NCBI GenBank assembly: GCA_040879965.1
Contig: JBBDJI010000012.1
Location: forward strand, 124,001 to 188,000
Length of the DNA stretch: 64,000 nucleotides
Direction: 5' to 3'
Source of the DNA: Candidatus Babeliales bacterium
GTDB lineage: Bacteria; Babelota; Babeliae; Babelales; JACPOV01
A program made the translations under genes and the position numbers. This document shows, piece by piece, positions 1-8,025 of this stretch. A model generated the notes under the pieces. That model saw only the letters and a list, made by a program, of their open reading frames with translations. It was not told the DNA's origin and made no database searches. Position 1 is the first letter of the stretch. Each line of letters opens with the position of its first letter.

Positions 1-1515
1 GGTAAATTTGTCTCTATCATTGGTAATGAGCATACCTTTTTTTCAATGATTACCGATTTATCACTTCATGTAACGAATAACGATATTTTATTATTTCCGC
101 CAACAAAACAAGAGAAATTATTAAATCGCATATTGCGCAAAAAAGATATCTATGCAAAAGCACAATTAAAGCCGATGTTAATGGTTACCAAAAATAATGA
201 AATTAAACCGGTCAAAACAATACCTTCACATTTTTGTACTGTCCATGAAGCAAGTAATCAAGATGTAGCGCTTATTTTTGGCGATGAGCATGAAGCAACA
301 AAACGGTATTTTAATATTGGAAGCCCGCTTGATATGAATACGCCGGTATGTTTAGATCTTGAACGATTGACTGAAAGAAGTAATGGCATTTTTGGAAAAA
401 CAGGCACTGGCAAAACATTCTTAACACGGCTCGTACTGGCGGGGTTAATTAAACAAGATAAAGCAGTCAATATTATTTTTGATATGCATAGTGAATATGG
501 TTTACAAGCACGCAAAGAAGGAAATGATAAATCTTTTGTTAAAGGCTTAAAAACACTTTTCCCAGATAAAGTTGCTATATTTTCATTAGATCCGCAATCA
601 ACACGTAGACGTGGTGGATCACCAGATGTTGAAATTACACTCAATTATCAATCAATTCATGTTGAAGATATTTTATGCCTGCAAGATGAATTGAATTTAC
701 ATGCCACCGCAGTTGAAGCAGCTTATTTGATTGCTACTCGCTATAAAAAAGATTGGCTTGCGGTTTTATTAAATCAAGGAGAAAATTTAAAAGATTTTGC
801 GCAAGAACTGGGTGCTCATCCTGAATCGATTGCAGCGTTATATCGAAAATTAAAACGCATAGAACGATTACCTTTTTTTAAACCAGGTGGGCCTGGTGCT
901 TATAAAGATCGATCGGTTATTGATCAAATGATGGAATACATCGATCGCGGAATATCGATCATTGTTGAATTTGGCAACTTTACTTCAACATTTTGCTATC
1001 TTTTGATTGCAAACATTATTACTCGTCGCTTACATACTGAATATGTCACCAAAACAGAAAATTTTTTGGGTAGTCATAAAAAAGAAGATGAACCAAAAAA
1101 AATAATGATCACTATTGAAGAAGCGCATAAATTTTTAAACCCGCAAGCAGCACGCCAAACTATTTTTGGCATCATTGCCCGAGAAATGCGTAAATATTAC
1201 GTTTCATTATTGGTAGTTGACCAACGGCCTTCCGGTATTGATCAAGAAATTATTTCACAAATTGGCACCAAAATTATTGCACAATTGAATGATGAAAAAG
1301 ATATTGGCGCGGTATTGACTGGTATTTCTAATGCTTCAAATTTACGTTCAGTGCTTGCTTCACTTGATAGTAAAAAACAAGCACTTATTCTAGGCCATGC
1401 GGTGGCCATGCCCGTTGTAGTCCAAACACGTGAATATGATGAACAATTTTATCGGGCTATGGCACCTGAAGTAAGTACAACTGACATTGATTCATTTATT
1501 AAAGAAATTTTTTAA
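1..1515 (+). CDS. HerA-like ATP-binding protein (DUF87), 5' end cut by window
   Basis: This is probably a HerA-type hexameric DNA translocase ATPase, which in other prokaryotes works with a nuclease in DNA end processing. The reading frame is open from base 1, and the 15 codons before the first ATG (46) read like the end of a HAS-barrel domain, so the true start lies left of the window. A P-loop (GKTGTGKT) sits about 115 residues after that ATG. A Walker B strand (IMITIEEAHKF) and a following conserved stretch (VVDQRPSGID) lie near residues 350-400. The C-terminus is complete and ends at TAA. No NurA nuclease is visible to the right. The HerA/DUF87 family call is firm; the cellular role is inferred from the family. 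Confidence 0.8.
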   Translation, partial: GKFVSIIGNEHTFFSMITDLSLHVTNNDILLFPPTKQEKLLNRILRKKDIYAKAQLKPMLMVTKNNEIKPVKTIPSHFCTVHEASNQDVALIFGDEHEATKRYFNIGSPLDMNTPVCLDLERLTERSNGIFGKTGTGKTFLTRLVLAGLIKQDKAVNIIFDMHSEYGLQARKEGNDKSFVKGLKTLFPDKVAIFSLDPQSTRRRGGSPDVEITLNYQSIHVEDILCLQDELNLHATAVEAAYLIATRYKKDWLAVLLNQGENLKDFAQELGAHPESIAALYRKLKRIERLPFFKPGGPGAYKDRSVIDQMMEYIDRGISIIVEFGNFTSTFCYLLIANIITRRLHTEYVTKTENFLGSHKKEDEPKKIMITIEEAHKFLNPQAARQTIFGIIAREMRKYYVSLLVVDQRPSGIDQEIISQIGTKIIAQLNDEKDIGAVLTGISNASNLRSVLASLDSKKQALILGHAVAMPVVVQTREYDEQFYRAMAPEVSTTDIDSFIKEIF

Positions 1516-1528
1516 AGCAATTAATCGA

Positions 1529-1867
1529 TTATTTCAGCTTTTTCAATTCTTCAATTGCTTCTGGTGAATCTTTTAGAACTATCTCAAAGATTTCAGGTTT
1601 TCTCATTTGCATCATTATGCTCATCATTGGTTGTTGTAAGTTTTCATTATAATCATGTAAAGCTAACTCTATTTTCAGCGCAACGCCCACTGACTCAAAA
1701 GTTTTATCTGCAAGTTCTTCTACAATATTTGTTTTTTCTATAAAATGATCAAATCCTTTTCCCTCAAATCTCTTTGTAAGAATTTCCGCACTGGGCAATT
1801 TAACTGGCTTAGCAAAAACATTTAATACACTCAATAAGACCATAGATAAAAATAATTTGTTTTTCAT
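1529..1867 (-). CDS. Small secreted protein, unknown function
   Basis: The product is about 112 residues. It opens with a signal peptide (MKNKLFLSMVLLSVLNVFA) followed by a charged, helical mature part with no recognisable domain. I chose the ATG at 1867 over the one at 1882 because AAGGAT lies 6-7 bases upstream of it and because it places the Lys residues right at the signal peptide. The gene is convergent with the HerA-like gene (13-base gap) and divergent from the glutamine synthetase gene. No function can be assigned. Confidence 0.6.
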   Translation of the reverse strand: MKNKLFLSMVLLSVLNVFAKPVKLPSAEILTKRFEGKGFDHFIEKTNIVEELADKTFESVGVALKIELALHDYNENLQQPMMSIMMQMRKPEIFEIVLKDSPEAIEELKKLK

Positions 1868-2039
1868 ATTGTATCCTTTCATGAAAAAATAACGATTTAA
1901 AAATATATTTTCTCAAAAATTATATTAAAAAAAAACCTTTATTACTATTTTTTTCATTTTTCAATTCTTTCTATACTTGACTTTATTGCCTGATCACGTA
2001 AGGTTGCTTTACAAAAAAACTATAGCTAAAAGGAGAACT

Positions 2040-3428
2040 ATGAAAAAGTTCATATCATTTTCATTACTGATCATTTCGATGACAACTATTACGTATTTAT
2101 ATGCCAATAATGCTTCTTTAACAAAAATGAGAAATAATAATATTCGTTATATTGAATATTCTTTTACTGATTTTTCTGGCATGCGTAAATCATTAATTAA
2201 ACCGGCTTCTTGTGTTGAAGAAGATCTCGAAAAAGGAATTTATTTTGATGGATCATCAATTAAAGGTTGCACACGTATAACAAATAGCGATCTTTTATTA
2301 AAACCATCTCTTGATACTATGCGTCTTATTCCATGGACAAATGATGCCACCAAAACTGTATCACTTGTATGTGATATGTTTTTAGATAAAAATACTCCAT
2401 ATACAAGCGATCCGCGGTTTATCTTAAAAAGCGTTTTAAATGAAGCAAAACAATTGGGATACGATTTTTTCGTTGGTCCTGAATTAGAATTTTATATTTT
2501 TAAACAAAAAGCTAATCAAGAATCTTCGCTGATACCATTCGATAACGAAAGTTACTTTGAAAATAATTGTAGCTGTGAAGATGAAGTTATGAAAGGAAAT
2601 ATCTTAAATAACTTTGATGCTCTTGAGCTTGTACCTGAAAAAATTCATCATGAAGTCGGCCCCGGACAATATGAAATTTCACTTCATTATGATAATGCTT
2701 TAAAAATGGCTGATAAAATAGTTACCGCAAAACATGCCTTGCAAGCAATGGGAAATTCATCCAACTGTTATGTTTCATTTATGCCAAAACCATTAAGCAC
2801 GCAAAATGGTAGCGGTATGCATATTCATTTTAGTTTATTTGATATACAAAACCAAAAAAATGCTTTTTTTGATCCTGAAGATAAAAACCGCTTAAGCCCT
2901 ATCGCTAAATCATTCATTGCTGGCATCCTTCATCATGCAAGCGCACTTACCCTTTTATTTAACCCTACTATAAATTCTTATAAGAGATTAGTTCCTGGTT
3001 TTGAGGCACCTATTTTTATTTGTGCCGGTACTAAAAATAGAAGTGCTTTAATTCGCTTGCCATTGTTTAACCCTGATCAAGCGGAAGCTGCTCGCGCTGA
3101 AATACGCTCAATAGATCCCACTTGTAATCCTTATCTTGCTTTTGCAGCATTGCTTAAAGCAGGCCTTTATGGTATTCAGAATAACTTACAATTAGATCAG
3201 TTTATTGAAGAAAATTTATATGAAATGACAAGTGAACAAAAAATAGAAAAGGGAATTGATACTATTCCAAGCTCATTGCCTCAAGCAATTGATGCATTTG
3301 AACGTAGTGGCTTTTTAAAAGAATTACTTGGCAATCACTTATTTGATGAATATATAAAAGATAAAAAAAAAGAAGTAATGCAAAGCCTTCGTGCAATTAC
3401 TGATTGGGAACTTAAACATTACTTATAA
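2040..3428 (+). CDS. glnA: Type I glutamine synthetase with N-terminal signal peptide
   Basis: The enzyme would make glutamine from glutamate, ammonia and ATP. At 462 residues it keeps the family motifs in order: DGSSIKG, GPELEFYIF, HEVGPGQYE, the catalytic-loop GSGMHIHFS, the NPTINSYKRLVPG block and RSIDPTCNPYLAFA, ending in the usual helical tail. The start at 2040 has AGGAG seven bases upstream. It yields an N-terminus (MKKFISFSLLIISMTTITYLYA) that looks like a standard Sec signal peptide, which cytoplasmic glutamine synthetases lack. The mature part begins where family members normally start. The longer TTG-initiated frame from 1977 has no ribosome site. Either this is an exported, periplasmic enzyme (the literal reading) or the hydrophobic leader is an anchor. 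Catalytic activity is likely from the motifs; the location is inference. Confidence 0.9.
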   Translation: MKKFISFSLLIISMTTITYLYANNASLTKMRNNNIRYIEYSFTDFSGMRKSLIKPASCVEEDLEKGIYFDGSSIKGCTRITNSDLLLKPSLDTMRLIPWTNDATKTVSLVCDMFLDKNTPYTSDPRFILKSVLNEAKQLGYDFFVGPELEFYIFKQKANQESSLIPFDNESYFENNCSCEDEVMKGNILNNFDALELVPEKIHHEVGPGQYEISLHYDNALKMADKIVTAKHALQAMGNSSNCYVSFMPKPLSTQNGSGMHIHFSLFDIQNQKNAFFDPEDKNRLSPIAKSFIAGILHHASALTLLFNPTINSYKRLVPGFEAPIFICAGTKNRSALIRLPLFNPDQAEAARAEIRSIDPTCNPYLAFAALLKAGLYGIQNNLQLDQFIEENLYEMTSEQKIEKGIDTIPSSLPQAIDAFERSGFLKELLGNHLFDEYIKDKKKEVMQSLRAITDWELKHYL

Positions 3429-3432
3429 AATT

Positions 3433-3972
3433 TTAAATGATAAGCCAATAATTAGAATTTTCAAATTTTAATATTCCATCAATTACTATTGGCTTATCAT
3501 AAGATATATTTTTAGGAGGTTCCTTTACTCGAGCAGTAATAGAACAGCCATTAAGTATAAATAATGGTTGTTTATGCTCATTTAAGCTTAATTTACCATA
3601 ATATTTCCCTTTAATGGATATATTATCAAAGCCTTCTTTTTTTATATCAGAAACTATATCTGAAACATGAGGATTTTTTTTTATCGGAAATCTAAAACTA
3701 GTATATGCATTGATATAATTTAGCGATGGTTTTTGGAAATACGCTTCTTGCCCGTCATACTTTGTTATAATATCTACAATAGATTGGGCACATAAATCGC
3801 ACTCAATACCTTCTACTCGCAATTCAAAAATATTTTTTTTGTTAAACCTTCTTGTTCTATACCTATTATTGCAAGTAGTTTGGTTTTTGTTTTTTTGGTA
3901 TGGCAAACATTCTGTAAAAAAAGAAACTGAAATTAAAAAATTAAAATAAATAAAAAATTTGAATACTTTCAT
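3433..3972 (-). CDS. Secreted protein with HMA-like metal-binding segment
   Basis: The product is 179 residues, with a signal peptide (MKVFKFFIYFNFLISVSFF) followed by a basic stretch. A segment then resembles a heavy-metal-associated domain: LRVEGIECDLCAQSIVDII carries a Cys-x2-Cys pair at residues 58 and 61 in the GxxCxxC context typical of copper or zinc chaperones. The remaining C-terminal half matches nothing I recognise. The ATG at 3972 is preferred over the GTG at 3984 because it starts directly on the signal peptide. The gene ends 4 bases from glutamine synthetase, tail to tail. Metal binding is inferred from the motif alone, and the fold assignment is tentative. Confidence 0.65.
   Translation of the reverse strand: MKVFKFFIYFNFLISVSFFTECLPYQKNKNQTTCNNRYRTRRFNKKNIFELRVEGIECDLCAQSIVDIITKYDGQEAYFQKPSLNYINAYTSFRFPIKKNPHVSDIVSDIKKEGFDNISIKGKYYGKLSLNEHKQPLFILNGCSITARVKEPPKNISYDKPIVIDGILKFENSNYWLII
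3439..3498. repeat. 12-bp perfect inverted repeat at the convergent gene ends
   Basis: GATAAGCCAATA (3439-3450) and TATTGGCTTATC (3487-3498) are exact reverse complements separated by 36 AT-rich bases. They lie inside the last codons of the HMA-like gene and just past the stop of glutamine synthetase. A transcript from either side could fold here, so it may help termination for glnA. There is no clear T-run, so the role is uncertain. Confidence 0.4.
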
Positions 3973-4085
3973 CGTTGTTCTCACTGTTGTTTATTATCAT
4001 TTTTCTTTTTCCATAATAAAAAAAAGAAAAAATCTATCAAGATAATTTCAAAAATTCCTTAAAAAAAAGCCAATAAAATTTTTTC

Positions 4086-4114
4086 TTGACAACCCGATAC
4101 TCCGTTGCTACGAT
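4086..4114 (+). promoter_or_regulatory. Sigma70-type promoter with no gene downstream
   Basis: TTGACA (4086-4091), a 17-base spacer and TACGAT (4109-4114) form a near-consensus promoter pointing right. The next genes to the right are all on the other strand, so the transcript would be either a small RNA or an antisense RNA into the PilP-like gene. Confidence 0.55.
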
Positions 4115-4120
4115 CATCCT

Positions 4121-4213
4121 AAATTTATAACAAAGTCCCTAAACGAACAATACAAACTTTTGTGTTGTTCACCCCCCTAACCCTTCAGCTTTTTCTAAGT
4201 TGGAGGGTTTATT
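4121..4213 (+). ncRNA. Candidate small RNA with two strong hairpins
   Basis: Starting about seven bases after the promoter at 4086-4114, the sequence can form two consecutive stems. One has 12 pairs (4145-4156 with 4159-4170, one G-U). The other has 13 pairs (4179-4191 with 4197-4209, two G-U, loop TTTCT). The second stem is followed only by TTTATTAG, a weak U-tract. The 231-base gap (3985-4215) holds no open reading frame that looks real. Alternatively, the hairpins could end transcription of the minus-strand operon that stops at 4216. No known RNA family was recognised. Confidence 0.35.
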
Positions 4214-4215
4214 AG

Positions 4216-4518
4216 TCATCTTTCTTCTTCAGATGACAATGCAATTTCCCGGATATTTCCTTGATTGTCTTGTAATACCACTACATCATCAAAAGAATGT
4301 AATATCTTCCATTGATCTTTTTTGACATTATTCTTTAACGATTGTTTTGTAATAACTTGTTCTTTGATTAATTTTTTTTCTTGAGCTGATGGCGATGATA
4401 ATGATAAAAGTTTTTCATTCGCTTTTAAACACTGTAATCCAAAATTAAAAGGATTCCGTTGAGCAAATACAATATTACTAAAATAAAAAATCATTAATAT
4501 TACTAAAATTTTCACCAT
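4216..4518 (-). CDS. PilP-like short exported protein
   Basis: The product is 100 residues with a hydrophobic leader (MVKILVILMIFYFSNIVFA), then QRNPFNFG, which resembles the RDPF motif at the mature start of type IV pilus PilP lipoproteins. The C-terminal segment (WKILHSFDDVVVLQDNQG) reads like the small beta domain of PilP or GspC. I chose the ATG at 4518, which has AAGGAT seven bases upstream, over the one at 4533. The gene overlaps or abuts the PilO-like gene upstream, and the pilP-after-pilO order matches pilus operons. It is shorter than canonical PilP (about 170), so the identification rests on the motif and the gene order. Confidence 0.5.
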   Translation of the reverse strand: MVKILVILMIFYFSNIVFAQRNPFNFGLQCLKANEKLLSLSSPSAQEKKLIKEQVITKQSLKNNVKKDQWKILHSFDDVVVLQDNQGNIREIALSSEEER

Positions 4519-4525
4519 ACATCCT

Positions 4526-5089
4526 TTACTCATAAACTTGAATAAAATCCATTAATGCATTCACCGTTAATAGATCGTTTTCAATAGAACTTATGGTAAT
4601 ATTTTTACAAACAATACTCGCTTGCGATAATGCGATGCGTTTTAATAAAGAAAAAATATTGCTAAAATTCCCTCTCAACGTATATAAAACTCGTTTTTTT
4701 TCGAACCATTTTTTATTAATAATAACCGAAGGAATATAAGAATCTAAAAAAACGTCCGTCTCATTTAATTTCTTCAATAAATCTAGCATCCTCATATCAA
4801 ATGAATAAATTTTTTTTACTTTTGTTTGTAATATTTTTTGATCAGCTTCAAAAAACTTTTTTAATTGATTCATTTCAATTTGTTTTTGCTGTAGTTGTTT
4901 ATTTTTATTTAATATTTGGTTGATTTGTTGTATATATACTTTTTGCCAAGCATAAAAGGTATTATTAATCATTTGATAAAAAATAAATCCACTAATTAAC
5001 AAGGCAAGCAAACTTCCTCCATAGAGTGCCCATAGAGGATAGTTATTCAAATATTTTAAAAACCATGTGTCTTTGGAAATAAAATTCAC
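4526..5089 (-). CDS. PilO/GspM-like inner-membrane assembly protein
   Basis: The product is 187 residues. It has a short cytoplasmic N-terminus, one transmembrane helix (about residues 18-42), a coiled coil rich in Gln and Lys (about 50-95) and a C-terminal alpha/beta region of ferredoxin-like layout. This is the plan of PilO in type IV pili and GspM in type II secretion, where the protein links the cytoplasmic platform to the secretin. It sits between the M23 peptidase gene upstream and the PilP-like gene downstream on the same strand. Sequence identity in this family is always low, so the call is architectural. Confidence 0.5.
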   Translation of the reverse strand: MNFISKDTWFLKYLNNYPLWALYGGSLLALLISGFIFYQMINNTFYAWQKVYIQQINQILNKNKQLQQKQIEMNQLKKFFEADQKILQTKVKKIYSFDMRMLDLLKKLNETDVFLDSYIPSVIINKKWFEKKRVLYTLRGNFSNIFSLLKRIALSQASIVCKNITISSIENDLLTVNALMDFIQVYE

Positions 5090-5101
5090 TTATTTCCTTT
5101 T

Positions 5102-6307
5102 TTAAAAATATTGGTCTATCCATTGTTGTGGGTCAACAGCAATATTATGTATTCTCATTTCCCAATGTAAATGATATCCACTTGCATAACCCGTTTTACC
5201 AAGCGTTCCTAAAGGATTTCCTTGTTTTACATTCATACCCACTTTTAGATTCTCCGCAAAATCATCTAAATGATAAAATAATGAAAGAATGCCACAACCA
5301 TGATCAATGACAACCGTATTACCACTTAATGCATATCGTTCTTTTATTACTACTCTACCATCTTGTGGTGCCCAAATAATACTTTTTGGTGCATTAACAA
5401 TATCAAGCGCTTTATGCATGTAGCGCCCTTTTTCTTGCGTTACTCTGATAGTACCATATTCTGTTGATATTGCCTTAATTTCAGTTGGCGCATAAAAAAT
5501 ACCGTTCCATAATTTTTCAAACGGAGATTTTTGCGCAAGTACTTCGAGTTCTTTTTCAAGTTGATCATCACTTAATCCGATCTCTTTTTCTTTTTTCACT
5601 TTCTCTGGATCAACTTTAAGATTTTGTCGCTTGAAAGGAAATTGCGCTACTTGTAGTTTTTCATCAAGCTTTACTGTATTGCCTACTAAATCAGAGATTT
5701 GAATATGTATTACATAGTCGCCCGGCTTTTCTTCGCACATAACCGGCATAAAACAATCATATATAGAAGAGTTTTTTGATTCAGGAAAACATTGATAACT
5801 TTTATTAAATACCTCTACGAAAGCTTGCTTAATCGGTTTATTTACTTGAAGCTTTACCCGCAATGTTCTTCCCTGATTAACTTTATAGCTGGGTTCATTT
5901 TTTATTACGGCAGCATGTAATAATTTATTATCTACAAAAAATGAAACTTCTTGTGTTGTTTTTTTTCTGTTGTATAAACCATTTTCTGCTTGAATTTTTA
6001 AAGTATGCTGTCCATCTTTAAGTGATACCGTCGATATAGTAAAGGGGTATTCACATATTTTTGTATTGATTTTATTTTTGTTAAATAAAGGCTTATCGTC
6101 TAACCATGCTGAAATTTCAGCTATTTTATAAGAATCATTTATATATATTTTGCAAGGTATCTCATTTCCATAATATTGATCACGAGCAATCCCTTCCATT
6201 TTTATTGTGGGCTGTGCAGTTCCAAAAAAATAATGATAACCGCTTACACAGGAATAGCTTATTATAAAAAATACGATTAAATATAAAATTCCTTTTATTT
6301 TATTCAT
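5102..6307 (-). CDS. Membrane-anchored M23 (LytM-type) peptidase
   Basis: The product is 401 residues: an N-terminal signal anchor (KGILYLIVFFIISYSCVSG), about 250 residues of beta-rich sequence resembling Ig-like or cadherin-like modules, and a C-terminal M23 domain. Zinc-binding elements are visible as HKALD and, near the end, GYHLHWEM (the HxH motif). This family cleaves peptide cross-links of peptidoglycan or, as a degenerate form, activates amidases; the metal ligands look intact here. The ATG at 6307 is chosen because the upstream extension begins with TTG and crosses the probable promoter. The gene is first in a group with PilO-like and PilP-like genes, suggesting wall remodelling around an envelope-spanning machine. 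Confidence 0.8.
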   Translation of the reverse strand: MNKIKGILYLIVFFIISYSCVSGYHYFFGTAQPTIKMEGIARDQYYGNEIPCKIYINDSYKIAEISAWLDDKPLFNKNKINTKICEYPFTISTVSLKDGQHTLKIQAENGLYNRKKTTQEVSFFVDNKLLHAAVIKNEPSYKVNQGRTLRVKLQVNKPIKQAFVEVFNKSYQCFPESKNSSIYDCFMPVMCEEKPGDYVIHIQISDLVGNTVKLDEKLQVAQFPFKRQNLKVDPEKVKKEKEIGLSDDQLEKELEVLAQKSPFEKLWNGIFYAPTEIKAISTEYGTIRVTQEKGRYMHKALDIVNAPKSIIWAPQDGRVVIKERYALSGNTVVIDHGCGILSLFYHLDDFAENLKVGMNVKQGNPLGTLGKTGYASGYHLHWEMRIHNIAVDPQQWIDQYF

Positions 6308-6426
6308 CTTAGGTCCACTTTGATTTGTATTTTTATGTTGAAATATAATTAATTTATCCACAGAAAAAATATGTAAAAAATATAACAAAATTATTGCACT
6401 ATCATCATTTATCTAAGTAATGTGCT

Positions 6427-6434
6427 GGTAATAT
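6427..6434 (+). promoter_or_regulatory. Extended -10 promoter for the secreted-protein operon
   Basis: TGG followed by TAATAT (6429-6434) is an extended -10 element without a good -35. It lies 26 bases before the GTG start at 6461, which has AGGAG seven or so bases upstream. Confidence 0.4.
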
Positions 6435-6460
6435 TTACTCTCGTCAATAGGAGAACTTAA

Positions 6461-8008
6461 GTGAGCATATTACTGAGAGTGTTAATTATAGGTCTTTTAT
6501 TTGCACAAATGCAAATAAATTTTACACAGTCATTAAGAGAATCTTCTTGTATTCAACCTGCAGGATCACAATTAAGCTCATGCCAACTTTTTAGTATTTG
6601 GCAAACAGAAAATGGAAATCCCGAATTGGTAACTGCTGGCACAAAATACAATATTCCTCTTGGAAGCCGTATAGCGGCAAATCGCATGAAAACAAGCTAT
6701 ACCCGAACATTAGTACATAAAAATCATCCAAGCGGTGGGAGCTTATTTCCGGGCGCAGGCGGTCTGGGGCAACAATTAAATAGCTTTTTGGATTCAGTTG
6801 AACAACTGGTCGAAGCTGATTATGAACAGCGTTTTGCTCAAAAAAAAGATAATTATTTTATTGCTTATTTTAGCCGAATTCAATTAACCGTATTACATGA
6901 GCTCTATCAATACCTGATGTCAATCTATACTGCTTTTAATATGACTCATATTAATAATATACAAGAATATTTAGATAATGCTGCAAATCAAGCTTTAAAT
7001 AAGAAAACTATGATTATCAATCATCTTGTTAGCATTATTGAAGCACAAGCCAATCAAGCAATAGTTATGCGATTTCCAAATATTCCGCAACATATTGCAA
7101 CTCGCATGGGCCCAATGATGATGCAACATGATTATGGTGCAGATCTTAACTTAATGATCGAAGGCACAGAAAAAGAATTATTCGATGAACTTGAAACACA
7201 AGAATATTATAAAAAACGTCGTGAAGTGTATCTAGATATATTTGGTAAATATTTGAGCTTTTTTAAAAATTATACCGCAACATTAAACCAAGAAGATCAA
7301 GCATTTGGCACACGTTTTACTAGGTATGCCCAAGAAGTCCAAAAAGTGATTAATGCTAACAAGCCTTCAATTATTAAACGTGGCTCAATGAAAGCAAAAA
7401 TAGATGCCTTACGCACCATTAAAACAATTAACCCACCGCTCTTTTTTTATGATGAAGAAACATTACGAAGTCTTCGAATTATTCCAAAAATTGCAAAAGA
7501 TTTACCGCCTAATTCTCAAAAAGTAGCTTGGCCAAAAAAACTTATAGAGGATGCTCGCACCGGTGCTCCTATAACTGATAAATTTGGCAATATTATTAGC
7601 AATCAACCACGTGCTTATTTTCTTGATAAAAATGGCAATGTTACAAGAAGTTCATCTGGCGATGTTCGTCTTTTTGTAAATATCCCGACTGCACAAAATA
7701 TGTATTCGCAGCAAGTAAAAGCACAACCTGATTGGCTCAACTCTCAAGAAGGAGTCATATTAATGCTTCGTGCTTGCCTGGGAGATTATACTGCAGTATT
7801 TGATCCTTTATTAAAAGCAGAAGAAATTTTTGATCCCTGTATTTCATGCATTATTCTTAATGCGGCATTAAAAGCAAATATTATGGGTAACCAAACAACG
7901 CAAGCATGTAGAGATTGTCAATGGTACTTAGAACAAATAAAAAATATTTTAAAAGCCACCGCTCCTGAAATACCGGAAGCACCACCAGCACCAACCGGAT
8001 TACCTTAA
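6461..8008 (+). CDS. Large secreted protein A of unknown function
   Basis: The product is 515 residues, starting at GTG with AGGAGAAC upstream. A signal peptide (MSILLRVLIIGLLFAQMQINF) is followed by a mature region with four early Cys-containing positions (SSCIQ, SSCQL), long predicted helices and a Cys cluster near residues 465-490 (DPCISCII, CRDCQWY). It ends in a proline-rich tail (EAPPAPTGLP). I recognise no domain. It is first of three genes in an apparent operon, followed 17 bases later by another exported protein. The paired CxxC elements could bind metal or form disulfides in the periplasm. Confidence 0.75.
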   Translation: MSILLRVLIIGLLFAQMQINFTQSLRESSCIQPAGSQLSSCQLFSIWQTENGNPELVTAGTKYNIPLGSRIAANRMKTSYTRTLVHKNHPSGGSLFPGAGGLGQQLNSFLDSVEQLVEADYEQRFAQKKDNYFIAYFSRIQLTVLHELYQYLMSIYTAFNMTHINNIQEYLDNAANQALNKKTMIINHLVSIIEAQANQAIVMRFPNIPQHIATRMGPMMMQHDYGADLNLMIEGTEKELFDELETQEYYKKRREVYLDIFGKYLSFFKNYTATLNQEDQAFGTRFTRYAQEVQKVINANKPSIIKRGSMKAKIDALRTIKTINPPLFFYDEETLRSLRIIPKIAKDLPPNSQKVAWPKKLIEDARTGAPITDKFGNIISNQPRAYFLDKNGNVTRSSSGDVRLFVNIPTAQNMYSQQVKAQPDWLNSQEGVILMLRACLGDYTAVFDPLLKAEEIFDPCISCIILNAALKANIMGNQTTQACRDCQWYLEQIKNILKATAPEIPEAPPAPTGLP

Positions 8009-8025
8009 AAAATTTGGAGAATTTA

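Noticed and set aside
6354-6362. Isolated TTATCCACA, a DnaA-box match
   Set aside because: Only one copy upstream of the M23 gene with no array around it; a single 9-mer in AT-rich DNA is not informative.
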